Shown: positions 39,335-47,949, counted from the stretch's first letter. The stretch: 64,000 bases of DNA from Nonomuraea soli (GCF_013761175.1 NZ_JACDUR010000010.1:1-64000); one strand, 5' to 3'. The notes: generated by a model not told the origin, from the letters alone. Translations and numbers: made by a program.

Positions 39335-40107
39335 GGCGTTCTTGGTGGGGTGGGTCATGGCTTCGGGCGTGGTTTCGGCCTTGTTTCGACAGCAGGGGCC
39401 AGTCGCCCGGCTTCCTTCGCCCCGGCTTCCTTCGCCCCGGCTTCCTTCGCCCCGGCTTCCTTCGCGCCGGCTTCCTTCGCCCGGCGTCTCTCTCCGGCGT
39501 CTCTCTCCGGCCTCCTCCCGCCGTTGCCGCGCGAAAGGTCCTCGCAGCGGGCGCTTCGCGCCTTCGGGCTCGGGCTGCTCTCCCAGTCGCGCCAGGTCGC
39601 GACCCCTGGTCGAGCTCGCTTCGCTCGCACGCCTCGCTGAGGCCCGGGCTGGCGCCCGGGCAACCCATGGTGGGGCGGTTCCTTGGGCGATGGTCGGGCG
39701 GTTCGTCAGGCCGCGGTTGGGCGGTTCGTTGGGCGGGCGGTGCGGCGGTTCGTTGGGCGCCAGTGGGGCGGGCTTTGAGCGAGGGAGTCGCGCCGACGAC
39801 CTCGGGGCTGGCCGGGTCGGCGCAGGGGAGGCTGGCTCGGGGAGCGCGATGCGTCAGGCAGCCGCCTCTGCGGAGCGGCGGAGGGGGCTCAAGGGGCACG
39901 GGCCAAGGGGCACGGGCCAAGGTGCGCGGGCCAAGGTGCGCGGGCCAAGGTGTGCGGCTCAAGGGGCACTGTGCGGCGGAGGCGGCGTGGCGGAGGCGGT
40001 GGCGGCGTGGCGGAGGTGGCCGCACCGCAGAGCGCGGGCTGGGGCCGGTTGTCCCAGTGCCTGGTGGCGGTCTGGGCCAGCGCCTCTGCCAGATGCGGAC
40101 CCCGTGC
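39335..40107. repeat. Gene-free region with two short tandem repeat arrays
   Basis: No gene is supported between the sulfur-operon terminator and the nuclease gene. At about 39411-39483 a 15-bp unit CCCCGGCTTCCTTCG is repeated about five times. At about 39891-39966 a 14-bp unit AAGGGGCACGGGCC (variant AAGGTGCGCGGGCC) is repeated five to six times. The stretch between is rich in GGGCGGTTCG-like motifs. Long open frames cross it but translate to low-complexity Arg/Pro/Ser protein in every frame. Confidence 0.75.
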
Positions 40108-40956
40108 CTACGAGGCGAACACCTCTTCCGCCGTCGAAGCGGTAAGGGCGCGCCGGAACCACACGTCGAGCTGGGCCAGGTCCGTGCAGCTCTCGACGCG
40201 GTGGCGATCCGCGAGCGAGATCGTCAGTCCGCGAACCTCCATGGTCAGGAGAACGTCCTCAACCCTCGCCTCAGCTCTGCCGAGGCTTCGCTGCTCCTTG
40301 GCCATGTCGCTGACTGCGGGGATCCTGAGCTTCATGGCTGCCTCCATGCGTTGCTTGGTGGTCCGCGTCGCCTTGGCTAGCGCGTGTTCATAGTAATACC
40401 CGGCGTAATCGCCCGGTAGCTCGGCGATGCCTTCGCAGAAGGCCTCAGCGACCTCTGGCTTGTCGCCGTGGACGATCACGGACAGCACGAACAGGGCGGG
40501 GTCGGTTCGCATCACGGCGGGTTCGGTGATCGCTGGGATGTCGTCGGGGCCCACCAGGCAGGTCTCGACCGACAGGGTCAGGCACCCCGACGTGACGGTC
40601 GTGGTCTGCTCGAACTTCTTGTAGTTCGGATCGGGAGTGAAGAAGACGATGTGAATCGGCTTGTCGTGGTGAAGCCACAACGTCGCCGCGTAGCGCACGG
40701 TCTGCCTCAGCTTCGCCTCGCTGATCTTCGTTTCGATCTCGCTGATCAGCGAGTACTTGCGATCGTGAGGCGGCCCGCCGGCGAACAGGGTGTCGGCGTA
40801 GCAGGAGGTGGACACCCGGTCGTTCAGCTCGCCGTCGATTGGCTGGAGCGGAACGTCGGGCAGGCTCACCCGGCCGACAGTGCGAAGAAACCGGACGGCG
40901 AGCTCGGGGTGATCCCTGATCAGACTGTTGGCCGCATCGTGGGAGGGGGTCGGCAT
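40108..40956 (-). CDS. Rpn/PD-(D/E)XK-like putative nuclease
   Basis: This 282-aa protein belongs to an actinobacterial family that starts M-P-T-x-x-H-D-A. It has a Y-A-D-T-L-F strand (about 54) followed by LISEIETKISEAKLRQTV, the D and E-x-x-K of a PD-(D/E)XK fold. The C-terminal half (DVLLTMEVRGLTI, SCTDLAQLDVWFRRALTA) is the usual tail. These are related to Rpn recombination-promoting nucleases and transposase-like proteins. The ATG at 40956 fits the family and lies 7 nt after GAATAT; GTG 40971 is in frame. It stands beside the repeat-rich gap. Confidence 0.75.
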   Translation of the reverse strand: MPTPSHDAANSLIRDHPELAVRFLRTVGRVSLPDVPLQPIDGELNDRVSTSCYADTLFAGGPPHDRKYSLISEIETKISEAKLRQTVRYAATLWLHHDKPIHIVFFTPDPNYKKFEQTTTVTSGCLTLSVETCLVGPDDIPAITEPAVMRTDPALFVLSVIVHGDKPEVAEAFCEGIAELPGDYAGYYYEHALAKATRTTKQRMEAAMKLRIPAVSDMAKEQRSLGRAEARVEDVLLTMEVRGLTISLADRHRVESCTDLAQLDVWFRRALTASTAEEVFAS

Positions 40957-40963
40957 GCGGAAC

Positions 40964-40993
40964 ATATTCACGCTCGACTACACAGAGTGTCAA
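40964..40993 (-). promoter_or_regulatory. Promoter of the Rpn-like nuclease gene
   Basis: A consensus -35 box TTGACA (40988-40993) and GAATAT (40964-40969) are 18 nt apart. The -10 box ends 7 nt before the ATG at 40956, again giving a leaderless layout. Confidence 0.5.
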
Positions 40994-41107
40994 GGCGAAT
41001 TCGAAAATAATAACGAGTTCCACTCCGACAATCGGTGAAAAAATCCGTCAAAATCGTTCTATAGTCTGAAAGAATTAGCCGCACCCCCCACGGCCCGGAG
41101 GCCGCCG

Positions 41108-43516
41108 ATGCCGCAGTTCTCCCGTCGCCAGGTTCTCTCCCTCCTCCCCGCCGCGTTCCTCTTCCCCACCACCAAGGGGACCGGCTTCGACCACGCCCGC
41201 CTCCTGGCCAACACCGTGGAGATGCTCGCGGGAACCCCCGAGATCAACGCCAGGCCCGAGCTGGCCGCCAAGCTCGCCGCGATGCTGAACACCGCCCGCC
41301 AGCGCCTGACCCTGCTCGACAGGGCCGGGGAGGGCGAGCTGTTCCAGGGACTCAAGCTCGGCACCGACGACGTCAACCTGCGCCTGTCCTTCCAGTACCT
41401 GTACGAGATGGCCCTGGGCACCCGCAACGGCCTGGCGCTCGGGGAGCGGATCGTCGACGGGCTGCGGCGCCTGCACGACGGCTACTACGGCGACCAGAGC
41501 AGGGGCTACTACGGCAACTGGCACAACTGGGAGATCGCCATCTCCACGCATGTGAGCCGGACGTTCGCCCTCCTGGGTGACGTGGTGCCGCCCGAGCTGA
41601 GGAGCGCCTACGCCGCCTCGATGGACGCCTACTTACGCAACGGCAAGAACGGTGACGTCGATCTCGACTCCCGCTTCCACACGGGGGCGAACCTCGCCGA
41701 CATCACCGCCAACCGCATCCTGCAGGGAGCCCTGGCCGGCGACGACGCCAGGATCGCCAAGGCCATCGCCGACCAGGCGACCGTCTTCGCCACGATCGAC
41801 CCGTACAACCTGCGCCACGGCGTCACCGACGGCTACTACGCCGACGGCTCCTTCATCCAGCACCACTCGGTGGCCTACACCGGCTCCTACGGCCGCATCC
41901 TGCTGACCCGCGTGGTCCAGACGATCAAGATGCTGGCGGGCGTCACGGAGATCGACACAGGCCTGGTGTACCGCTGGATCGCCGACGGCTTCGCCCCGCT
42001 GATCTTCGAGGGCTGGATGATGGAGATCGTCAAGGGCCGGGCCGCCTCGCGCACCACCACCGGCTACACCGACGTCGCGGTCATCGCCGAGGCGGCGGCC
42101 GACCTGGCAGAGCACCGGCCGGAGCTGAAGAGCTACGTCAAGCACCTGCCCGCCGTCGACCCCACGGCCTTCGTCTCCCCGGGCAGCATCGCCCGCTACG
42201 CGGCCATCAGGGCCGATGCCACCGTCCCCGCGCGGGACCTCAATCCCGCGGCCCGCACGGTGGCCTTCAACGCCATGGACCGCACCGTGCACCGCCGGCC
42301 GGGCTACGCCTTCGCCCTGGCGCGCAACTCCGAGCGCATCAGCAAGTACGAGTACATGAGCGGCGAGAACCTCATGCCGTGGTTCCAGGGAGAGGGCGCC
42401 TACTACCTCTACCTCGCGGGCGAGGACCAGCGCGAGGTCTTCGGCGTCGACTACTACACGACCGTCTCGCCGTACCGGCTCGCGGGCGTCACCGCGCCGG
42501 TGGAGGAGCGGCGCACGGTGCCCGAGCTGTACGGCAGGCTCTGGTACGACAACCCCGGGCACCCGCTGAACTTCACCTCGTCGTCGGAGTCCCAGAACGC
42601 CTACGTCTACTTCCCGCGCGGCGGCCACGCCTTCTCCGGCGGCGCCACGCTCGACGCGTACGGCGTGGCCGGCATGGTCCAGTCCGACGACGCGGCCTAC
42701 CTGGCCAGGGGCATTCTGCCGGCGGACTTCGTCACCTACCGGAACGCCGCCGCCACCAAGTCGTGGTTCATGCTCGACGACGAGATCGTGGTGCTGGCGG
42801 CAGGGGTCGACGGCCAGGGCGGCCGCCAGGCGGTGACCACGATCGACAGCAGGATCGCCGCCCCCTCCGACCCGGTCACGCTGACGGGCGAGTTGTGGGA
42901 CGGCGGAGCCTGGCAGCCGGGCACGAGCGAGCAGAGGTGGCTGCGCTACGCCAACGGCGCTCGCCGTACCTCGGTCGGCTACGCCTTCCTGTCGCGCGGG
43001 ACCGTGACGGCCGGGCTGGAGACGGTGACGCGCAGCCGCCGGACCGTGCGGACGGCCAATCCCGACACGAGCGTGACCAAGGCCGTCTTCACCGCCTCCA
43101 GCGGCGCCGCCTCCCTGGCCTACGCCCTGGTGCCGAACGCCTCGGAGGCCGCGCTCGGGGCCTACGCGGGCGGGCCGCTGACCGTGCTGGCCAACGACCG
43201 CGACATCCAGGCGATCAAGCACACGGGCCTGGGCATCGTCGCGGCCAACGTCTTCACCAGCGGCCCCCGGCACGCCGAGCGCCTTCTCGTCGACGGGCCC
43301 GCCTCCGTGCTCATGAAGACGGGGGAACGCACCCGCATCGCCCTGTCGGACCCCACGATGAAGCAGGACAGGGTCTCGGTGGTCCTGCTCGGCAGGGCGC
43401 GGCGGCTGGTCGAGGCGGACGACGGGGTGAGCGTGCGCAGGGTGCCGGGAGGCACGTTGATCCAGGTGGAGACGCGTCACGCGTACGGCAGGAGCTTCGC
43501 CGCGACCCTCGCTTGA
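41108..43516 (+). CDS. Polysaccharide lyase family 8, Tat-exported
   Basis: This 802-aa enzyme cleaves acidic polysaccharides (hyaluronan, chondroitin or xanthan type) by beta-elimination. It starts with a Tat signal (S-R-R-Q-V-L-S-L-L-P-A-A-F, residues 5-17). A long alpha/alpha toroid follows, with the substrate-cleft NWHNWEI (about 138-144) and the catalytic N (FHTGANLADI), H and Y (FIQHHSVAYTGSYGR, about 250-264). C-terminal beta-sandwich domains complete it. Length and order are normal for PL8. GGAGG precedes the ATG by 6 nt and TATAGT (41060-41065) may be its -10 box. No glucuronyl hydrolase is adjacent, so the released sugar must be processed elsewhere. Confidence 0.93.
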   Translation: MPQFSRRQVLSLLPAAFLFPTTKGTGFDHARLLANTVEMLAGTPEINARPELAAKLAAMLNTARQRLTLLDRAGEGELFQGLKLGTDDVNLRLSFQYLYEMALGTRNGLALGERIVDGLRRLHDGYYGDQSRGYYGNWHNWEIAISTHVSRTFALLGDVVPPELRSAYAASMDAYLRNGKNGDVDLDSRFHTGANLADITANRILQGALAGDDARIAKAIADQATVFATIDPYNLRHGVTDGYYADGSFIQHHSVAYTGSYGRILLTRVVQTIKMLAGVTEIDTGLVYRWIADGFAPLIFEGWMMEIVKGRAASRTTTGYTDVAVIAEAAADLAEHRPELKSYVKHLPAVDPTAFVSPGSIARYAAIRADATVPARDLNPAARTVAFNAMDRTVHRRPGYAFALARNSERISKYEYMSGENLMPWFQGEGAYYLYLAGEDQREVFGVDYYTTVSPYRLAGVTAPVEERRTVPELYGRLWYDNPGHPLNFTSSSESQNAYVYFPRGGHAFSGGATLDAYGVAGMVQSDDAAYLARGILPADFVTYRNAAATKSWFMLDDEIVVLAAGVDGQGGRQAVTTIDSRIAAPSDPVTLTGELWDGGAWQPGTSEQRWLRYANGARRTSVGYAFLSRGTVTAGLETVTRSRRTVRTANPDTSVTKAVFTASSGAASLAYALVPNASEAALGAYAGGPLTVLANDRDIQAIKHTGLGIVAANVFTSGPRHAERLLVDGPASVLMKTGERTRIALSDPTMKQDRVSVVLLGRARRLVEADDGVSVRRVPGGTLIQVETRHAYGRSFAATLA

Positions 43517-43550
43517 CCTGGAGCGCACTCCAGCAACCAGACTTCCCGTC

Positions 43551-44522
43551 ATGAGATATCGCAAGGTTGGCAACAAGGACGTCAGTGTGATCGCGCTGGG
43601 CGCGATGCTCATGGGCAGCGTGACCGACGAGAGCACCTCGTTCGCGATCCTGGACCGTTTCGTCGAGGCGGGCGGCACCTTCATCGACACCTCGAACAAC
43701 TACGCGTTCTGGGTGGACGGCGGCACGGGCGGCCAGAGCGAGGAGCTGCTGGGCCGGTGGCGGCGCAGCCGGGGCGTGGGCGACGAGATCGTGATCTCCA
43801 CGAAGGTGGGGGCGCGGCCGGTGGCGCCGGGGCTGAGTTATGTCGACGACGCGGAGGGCCTGTCCGCCAAGGTGATCAGGGAGCAGGCCGAGATCAGCCG
43901 CGAGCGGCTCGGCGTGGAGAGGATCGACCTGTACTACTCCCACATCGAGGACCGGTCGGTCGAGCTCGAGGAGACCGTGCAGGCGTTCGGCGAGCTGGTC
44001 CAGGACGGCGTGGTCGGCATGCTGGGCGTGAGCAACCATCCGATCTGGCGGGTCGAGCGTGCCCGCCAGATCGCCGGAGGGCTGGGCCTGGCCGGGTACG
44101 AGGTGCTGCAGTACCAGCACAGCTACCTGCGTCCCCGGTTCGACGTGCCCGAGTCGATCTTCCGTGACGGCAGCCTCGGTCACGCGGGCGCCGAGCTGCT
44201 GAGCTACCTGCGGCTGGATCCCGCGATGACGCTGGTGGCCTACTCGCCGCTCATGGGCGGCGTCTACACGCGCGCCGACAAGAAGATCCCCTACGACTAC
44301 GAGCACCCGGGCACGGCCAAGCGCCTGGCCGTGCTCAAGGAGATCGCCGAGGAGACCGGCGCCACCGCCAACCAGGTCGTGCTGGCCTGGCAGCTCGGGC
44401 ACGAGCTGGCGATTGTTCCCCTGGTCGGCGCCTCGTCGGTGGCGCAGCTCGACGAGACGCTCGGCGCGCTCGACGTGGAGCTGACCGAGGACCAGCGGGC
44501 CCGGCTAGACGCCGTCAACTAG
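43551..44522 (+). CDS. Aldo/keto reductase
   Basis: This 323-aa TIM-barrel enzyme reduces aldehydes or ketones with NADPH. The catalytic tetrad is visible: Asp in FIDTSNNYAFW (about 45), Tyr in the same run, Lys in ISTKVG (about 85) and His in YYSHIEDR (about 130). The C-terminal LVGASSVAQLDETLGAL binds NADP. It follows the lyase gene by 34 bp and could act on a released sugar, which is speculative. It overlaps the convergent XRE-cupin gene by 18 bp. Confidence 0.93.
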   Translation: MRYRKVGNKDVSVIALGAMLMGSVTDESTSFAILDRFVEAGGTFIDTSNNYAFWVDGGTGGQSEELLGRWRRSRGVGDEIVISTKVGARPVAPGLSYVDDAEGLSAKVIREQAEISRERLGVERIDLYYSHIEDRSVELEETVQAFGELVQDGVVGMLGVSNHPIWRVERARQIAGGLGLAGYEVLQYQHSYLRPRFDVPESIFRDGSLGHAGAELLSYLRLDPAMTLVAYSPLMGGVYTRADKKIPYDYEHPGTAKRLAVLKEIAEETGATANQVVLAWQLGHELAIVPLVGASSVAQLDETLGALDVELTEDQRARLDAVN

Positions 44523-45059
44523 CGGGTAACGCATCAGCAGGGTGGCGTGGACCTCCTCCTCGCCCATGGTCGTGTAGATGTGCTCGGAGTCGGCCGTCCA
44601 CTTGATGAACTCGCCAGGCCCGGCCGTCAGGGGCCGCTGGGCGGGCCCCGCGCAGAGGGTGCCGCTGAAGACGGTGATGTGCTCGGTGACCCCGGCGTGA
44701 TGGCCGGGTGAGCGCTGGGTGATGCCGGGCCGTACCCGTAGCCGGTAGAGCTCGAAGGTGACCGGGCCCTCGTCGAAGACCTGCAGCAGGGTGGCCTCGG
44801 CGGCCTTGCCGTACACCTGGAGGGGGTCGGCGGGCGGGTCGAGGACGGCGGCGAGGGGGACGCCGAGCTGGGCGGTGATCGCCCAGAGGGTCTCGAGGGT
44901 GGGGTTGCGGCTGCCGTTCTCGACGCCTGACAGGGTCGCCTTGCCGATGCCGGCCCGCCGGGCCAGCTCCGACAGGGAGATGCCGCGGGCTTGGCGCATG
45001 CGGCGCAACCGGGCGCCGACCTCGTGCGGGTCGGTGTTCAGAGCCGGTCGTGGGTCCAT
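44505..45059 (-). CDS. XRE-family regulator with C-terminal cupin
   Basis: This 184-aa protein has an N-terminal HTH_3 domain (LRRMRQARGISLSELARRAGIGKATLSGVENGSRNPTLETLWAIT, about 18-62) and a cupin sensor (about 100-180, with P-G-H-H-A-G-V-T-E-H-I-T-V-F-S-G). Such proteins sense small metabolites. The ATG at 45059 is 6 nt after CACAAT. It is divergent from the BenE-type transporter gene, which it probably controls through the GTTCC/GGAAC dyad at the transporter start. Confidence 0.92.
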   Translation of the reverse strand: MDPRPALNTDPHEVGARLRRMRQARGISLSELARRAGIGKATLSGVENGSRNPTLETLWAITAQLGVPLAAVLDPPADPLQVYGKAAEATLLQVFDEGPVTFELYRLRVRPGITQRSPGHHAGVTEHITVFSGTLCAGPAQRPLTAGPGEFIKWTADSEHIYTTMGEEEVHATLLMRYPLVDGV

Positions 45060-45089
45060 GCGGCCATTGTGGCGGATGGACGATGCCGC

Positions 45090-45110
45090 TACCGTTCCGT
45101 TTATGGAACG
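45090..45110. promoter_or_regulatory. benE leaderless promoter with CGTTCC-N6-GGAACG operator
   Basis: TACCGT (45090-45095) ends 7 nt before the benE ATG (45103). CGTTCC (45093-45098) and GGAACG (45105-45110) form a perfect 6-6-6 dyad that covers the -10 box, the start point and the start codon. A bound repressor would block initiation directly. The divergent XRE-cupin protein is the obvious candidate. Confidence 0.7.
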
Positions 45111-46254
45111 CCTCCGCCCGATCGTCGCCGGCCTGGTGACCGCCCTCGTCGGGTTCGCCAGCTCGTTCACCGTGGTCCTGGCGGGCCTGCGCGCGGCGGG
45201 GGCCGACGAGCGCCAGGCCGCCTCCGGCCTGCTCGCCCTGTGTGTCGCGGTCGGCGTCACCGCGATCTTCCTGGGCGTACGGCAACGCATGCCGATCAGC
45301 GTGGCCTGGTCGACCCCAGGCGCCGCCCTGCTCATGACCACGCCTCACGCCGACTTCCGCACGGCCGTCGGCGCCTTCGTGGTCTGCGGCGCGCTGATCA
45401 TGGTGGCCGGGCTCTTCCCGCCCCTGGCCAGGCTCATCGAGGCCATCCCGCAGCCCATCGCCGGCGCCATGCTCGCGGGCGTGCTGCTCAAGCTCTGCCT
45501 GGCCCCCGTCGTGGCGATGACGCAGATCCCGCTCATGGCCGCCCCGGTCATCCTGGTCTGGCTGCTGCTCTACCGCTTCGCCCGCCTGTGGGCGGTGCCC
45601 GGCGCTCTGGTCGCCGCGATCGTGGCCATCGCCCTGTCGAGCCCCGGGCTCGGCGGGATCGATCCGGCCCCTCCGGTGGAGTTCACCGCGCCGGCGTGGG
45701 ACCTCAGCGCCATCGCGGGCATCGCCCTGCCGCTCTTCCTGGTCACCATGGCCTCCCAGAACGTGCCGGGCATGGCGGTGCTGGCCGGGTACGGCTACCG
45801 CCCGCGCCTGCGCGAGGTGCTGCTGACCACGGGAGCGGCGAGCAGCGCCGGAGCGCTCTTCGGCGGCCACGCGATCAACCTGGCCGCCATCACCGCCGCG
45901 CTCGCCGCCAGTCCCGAGGCCGCCGAAGAGCCCGAGCGCCGCTGGGTCGCCTCGGTGACGGCCGGGGCCGTGATGATCGTGCTCGGCCTCACCTCGGGCC
46001 TGGCGGTGGCGCTGGTGGTGCTCGCCCCGCCGGTGCTCATCGAGGCGGTCGCCGGCCTGGCGCTGCTGGGCGCGATGAGCAACGCCCTGCTCCAGGTGCG
46101 GGAGGTCGCGGCGGCGATCACTTTCGTGGTCACCTTCTCCGACGTCTCCTACCTCGGCGTCGGCTCAGCCTTCTGGGGGCTGGTCGCGGGAGGGCTGGTT
46201 CACCTGTTGATGAGGCCGAGCTTGCGTTCGACGCGGGCGACCGAGTCGACGTAG
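45103..46254 (+). CDS. benE: BenE-type benzoate/H+ symporter
   Basis: This 383-aa membrane protein has about 12 helices. It has the BenE landmarks F-A-S-S-F-T-V-V-L-A-G (about 16-26), QRMPISVAWSTPGAAL (about 64-79), VTMASQNVPGMAVLAGYGY and the G-G-H-A-I-N-L-A-A-I-T-A-A motif. It imports benzoate or a related aromatic acid with protons. No benzoate-degradation gene is adjacent, so the substrate may differ. Its last 55 bp overlap the convergent TPR gene. Confidence 0.92.
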   Translation: MERLRPIVAGLVTALVGFASSFTVVLAGLRAAGADERQAASGLLALCVAVGVTAIFLGVRQRMPISVAWSTPGAALLMTTPHADFRTAVGAFVVCGALIMVAGLFPPLARLIEAIPQPIAGAMLAGVLLKLCLAPVVAMTQIPLMAAPVILVWLLLYRFARLWAVPGALVAAIVAIALSSPGLGGIDPAPPVEFTAPAWDLSAIAGIALPLFLVTMASQNVPGMAVLAGYGYRPRLREVLLTTGAASSAGALFGGHAINLAAITAALAASPEAAEEPERRWVASVTAGAVMIVLGLTSGLAVALVVLAPPVLIEAVAGLALLGAMSNALLQVREVAAAITFVVTFSDVSYLGVGSAFWGLVAGGLVHLLMRPSLRSTRATEST

Positions 46255-46571
46255 TCGGGCTCGGGCGACATCGCCGCCGCCATGCGCAGGTGCGTGCGCG
46301 CCTCGCCGGGCCGTCCCGAGCGCTCGAGCGTACGGCCCAGCAGGAACCGGGCGTAGTGGTCGGCCGGATCGGTCTCGATCAGGGCGCTCAGCGCCTCGCG
46401 GGCGCGGCCGAGCTGGGCGGAGTGGTAGTAGGCGCGGGCGGTGAGCATCCGCACGCCGTAGTGGTCGCCGTACTCCTCCAGGAGCGGCTCCAGGATTCGC
46501 AGCGCGCCGAGCGCATCCCGCTGGGCCAGCAGGCGCTCGGCGAAACGGTAACGGTCGAGGTCGTCGCGCAT
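46200..46571 (-). CDS. Tetratricopeptide repeat protein
   Basis: This 123-aa protein consists of about three TPR units: FAERLLAQRDALGALRILEPLLE, TARAYYHSAQLGRAREALSALIE and FLLGRTLERSGRPGEARTHLRMA. It is probably a small protein-interaction scaffold. The ATG at 46571 is adjacent to a strong inverted repeat, but no clear ribosome site is seen. Its 3' end lies inside the 3' end of the convergent benE gene. Confidence 0.85.
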   Translation of the reverse strand: MRDDLDRYRFAERLLAQRDALGALRILEPLLEEYGDHYGVRMLTARAYYHSAQLGRAREALSALIETDPADHYARFLLGRTLERSGRPGEARTHLRMAAAMSPEPDYVDSVARVERKLGLINR

Positions 46572-46572
46572 G

Positions 46573-46595
46573 TTAGTTGAAACATCAACAACTAA
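46573..46595. promoter_or_regulatory. MarR-like dyad TTAGTTG-N9-CAACTAA between TPR and membrane-protein genes
   Basis: TTAGTTG (46573-46579) and CAACTAA (46589-46595) form a perfect 7-bp dyad. A nested GTTGA-N4-TCAAC dyad (46576-46580/46585-46589) sits inside. The pattern TTGA/TCAA with outer TTAG/CTAA is characteristic of MarR-family operators. No marR gene is in the window; the divergent genes on each side are a TPR protein and an unknown membrane protein. Confidence 0.6.
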
Positions 46596-46653
46596 TGACG
46601 CATTCCCGATGGTACGGCTGCGACATATGGGGCCTCCCGCTACGATTCACGAG

Positions 46654-47949
46654 ATGTCCGGATCGTCAGGAGTGGCGGCACCCCCAGAAAGCCAGCGGAT
46701 GCCGTCGCCGTACTCGTTGCCCGTGCACGCACTCCGTCTCGCGGGCCAGTGCGCGCTGCCGTTGATCCTGTGGTTCTCCGCGGGCGAGCTGATCAGGTGG
46801 GCCCTGTTCTACCTGGCCACCGAGATCAGCCACGGCGACTTCCGCCAGGCCAGGCTCGTGGCCACCGTGGTGCTGCTCACGCTGATCGTGATGCTCTCCA
46901 TGGTGATCACCGCGGGCACCTTCCACGCCCTGCGCGGCGCGATGTGGGAGACGAAGGCCAGGGGCGAGGACGAGAAGTTCTGGTCGGTGCTCAACCGGGT
47001 GGCTCCGACCTACGCGGTCATCTACCTGGCCTGGAGCCTCCACGTCACCGACGTGGTCGCCTTCGACAACATGGACCGCCTGCACAACATCGACGACAAC
47101 TTCTACAACCCGATCCTGCAGAACGTCGCCAACGGCAACGAACTCGAGCAGTCCACCATGGGCCGCGGCCTCATGGACCTCGACTGGCGTGTCTCCCTCA
47201 TCGCCTCGGTCGTCACCTTCGGCCTGCGCCTGCTGTTCGGCAAGATGGTGGAGAAGGGCGGCAACAAGTACGCCGGCGTCGCGGCCGCCTTCGCCGAGTT
47301 CGCCTTCATGTTCTGCGGCCTGAACGCCGTGCTGACCCTGGCCAAGCTGCGCGGCGGCTGGACCGACCACCGCGTGGTCGTGAGCAACGCCAAGGGCGCG
47401 ATGGAACACGCCAAGGAGACCATCCCCGGCTGGGACGCCCTGACCTCGTTCGTCGCCGACATCTGGCCCTACGTCGTCGACGCGCTGTTCCTGCCGTTCG
47501 CCTGGCTGGCGCTGGCGATCCTGACCTTCGGCGGCTCGGTCGACGACGCCAGGCGCGCCTTCCGCGGCAGCCGCATCGACACCGGCCTGGAGCGCCTGGA
47601 AGGCAGCCACCAGCTGACCCAGAAGTCCGCCAACCGGGTGATCGGCGGCTTCCAGGACCGCTGGGTGCCGGTGCTCAACGCGCTCCGCGTCACCAGCCGC
47701 GGCGGGCTCGCGCTGTTCGGCATGGTCTGCGTGCTCTACGTCGGCCTGCGGGTGGGCGCCGACTACGCCGAGCGCGGCGTGATGACCCTCATGGGCTCGG
47801 AGACGCCCTACCTGTGGCTGGTGAAGTGGTACCCGGTCAGCTTCTTCAAGGGCCTGCTGCTGGCCAGCCTGAGCGCCTGCGTCCTGGCCGCCGCCTACGA
47901 CATCGCGGCGACCAGGGCACGGCTGCGCGGCGAAGAGGTCACTGGGTGA
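46654..47949 (+). CDS. Polytopic membrane protein of unknown function
   Basis: This is an unrecognised 431-aa membrane protein. It shows a Pro/Ser-rich start, about six to seven hydrophobic segments (near 30-52, 62-86, 107-125, 170-190, 203-225, 275-297 and two near 350-420) and a cytoplasmic-looking loop with GSRIDTGLERLEGSHQLTQKSANR. There is no transporter or enzyme motif. The ATG at 46654 lies 7 nt after TACGAT (46641-46646), so it is probably leaderless; the frame is open from 46570. It converges on and overlaps by 11 bp the three-gene membrane cluster, next to the HerA-type ATPase locus. Confidence 0.8.
   Translation: MSGSSGVAAPPESQRMPSPYSLPVHALRLAGQCALPLILWFSAGELIRWALFYLATEISHGDFRQARLVATVVLLTLIVMLSMVITAGTFHALRGAMWETKARGEDEKFWSVLNRVAPTYAVIYLAWSLHVTDVVAFDNMDRLHNIDDNFYNPILQNVANGNELEQSTMGRGLMDLDWRVSLIASVVTFGLRLLFGKMVEKGGNKYAGVAAAFAEFAFMFCGLNAVLTLAKLRGGWTDHRVVVSNAKGAMEHAKETIPGWDALTSFVADIWPYVVDALFLPFAWLALAILTFGGSVDDARRAFRGSRIDTGLERLEGSHQLTQKSANRVIGGFQDRWVPVLNALRVTSRGGLALFGMVCVLYVGLRVGADYAERGVMTLMGSETPYLWLVKWYPVSFFKGLLLASLSACVLAAAYDIAATRARLRGEEVTG

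Noticed and set aside
39411..39966. CRISPR-like arrays in the gene-free gap
   Set aside because: The 14- and 15-bp units are directly tandem with no spacers of constant length.
39283..40380. Overlapping plus-strand frames across the repeat-rich gap
   Set aside because: They translate the tandem repeats into low-complexity protein, differ in every frame and lack start signals.
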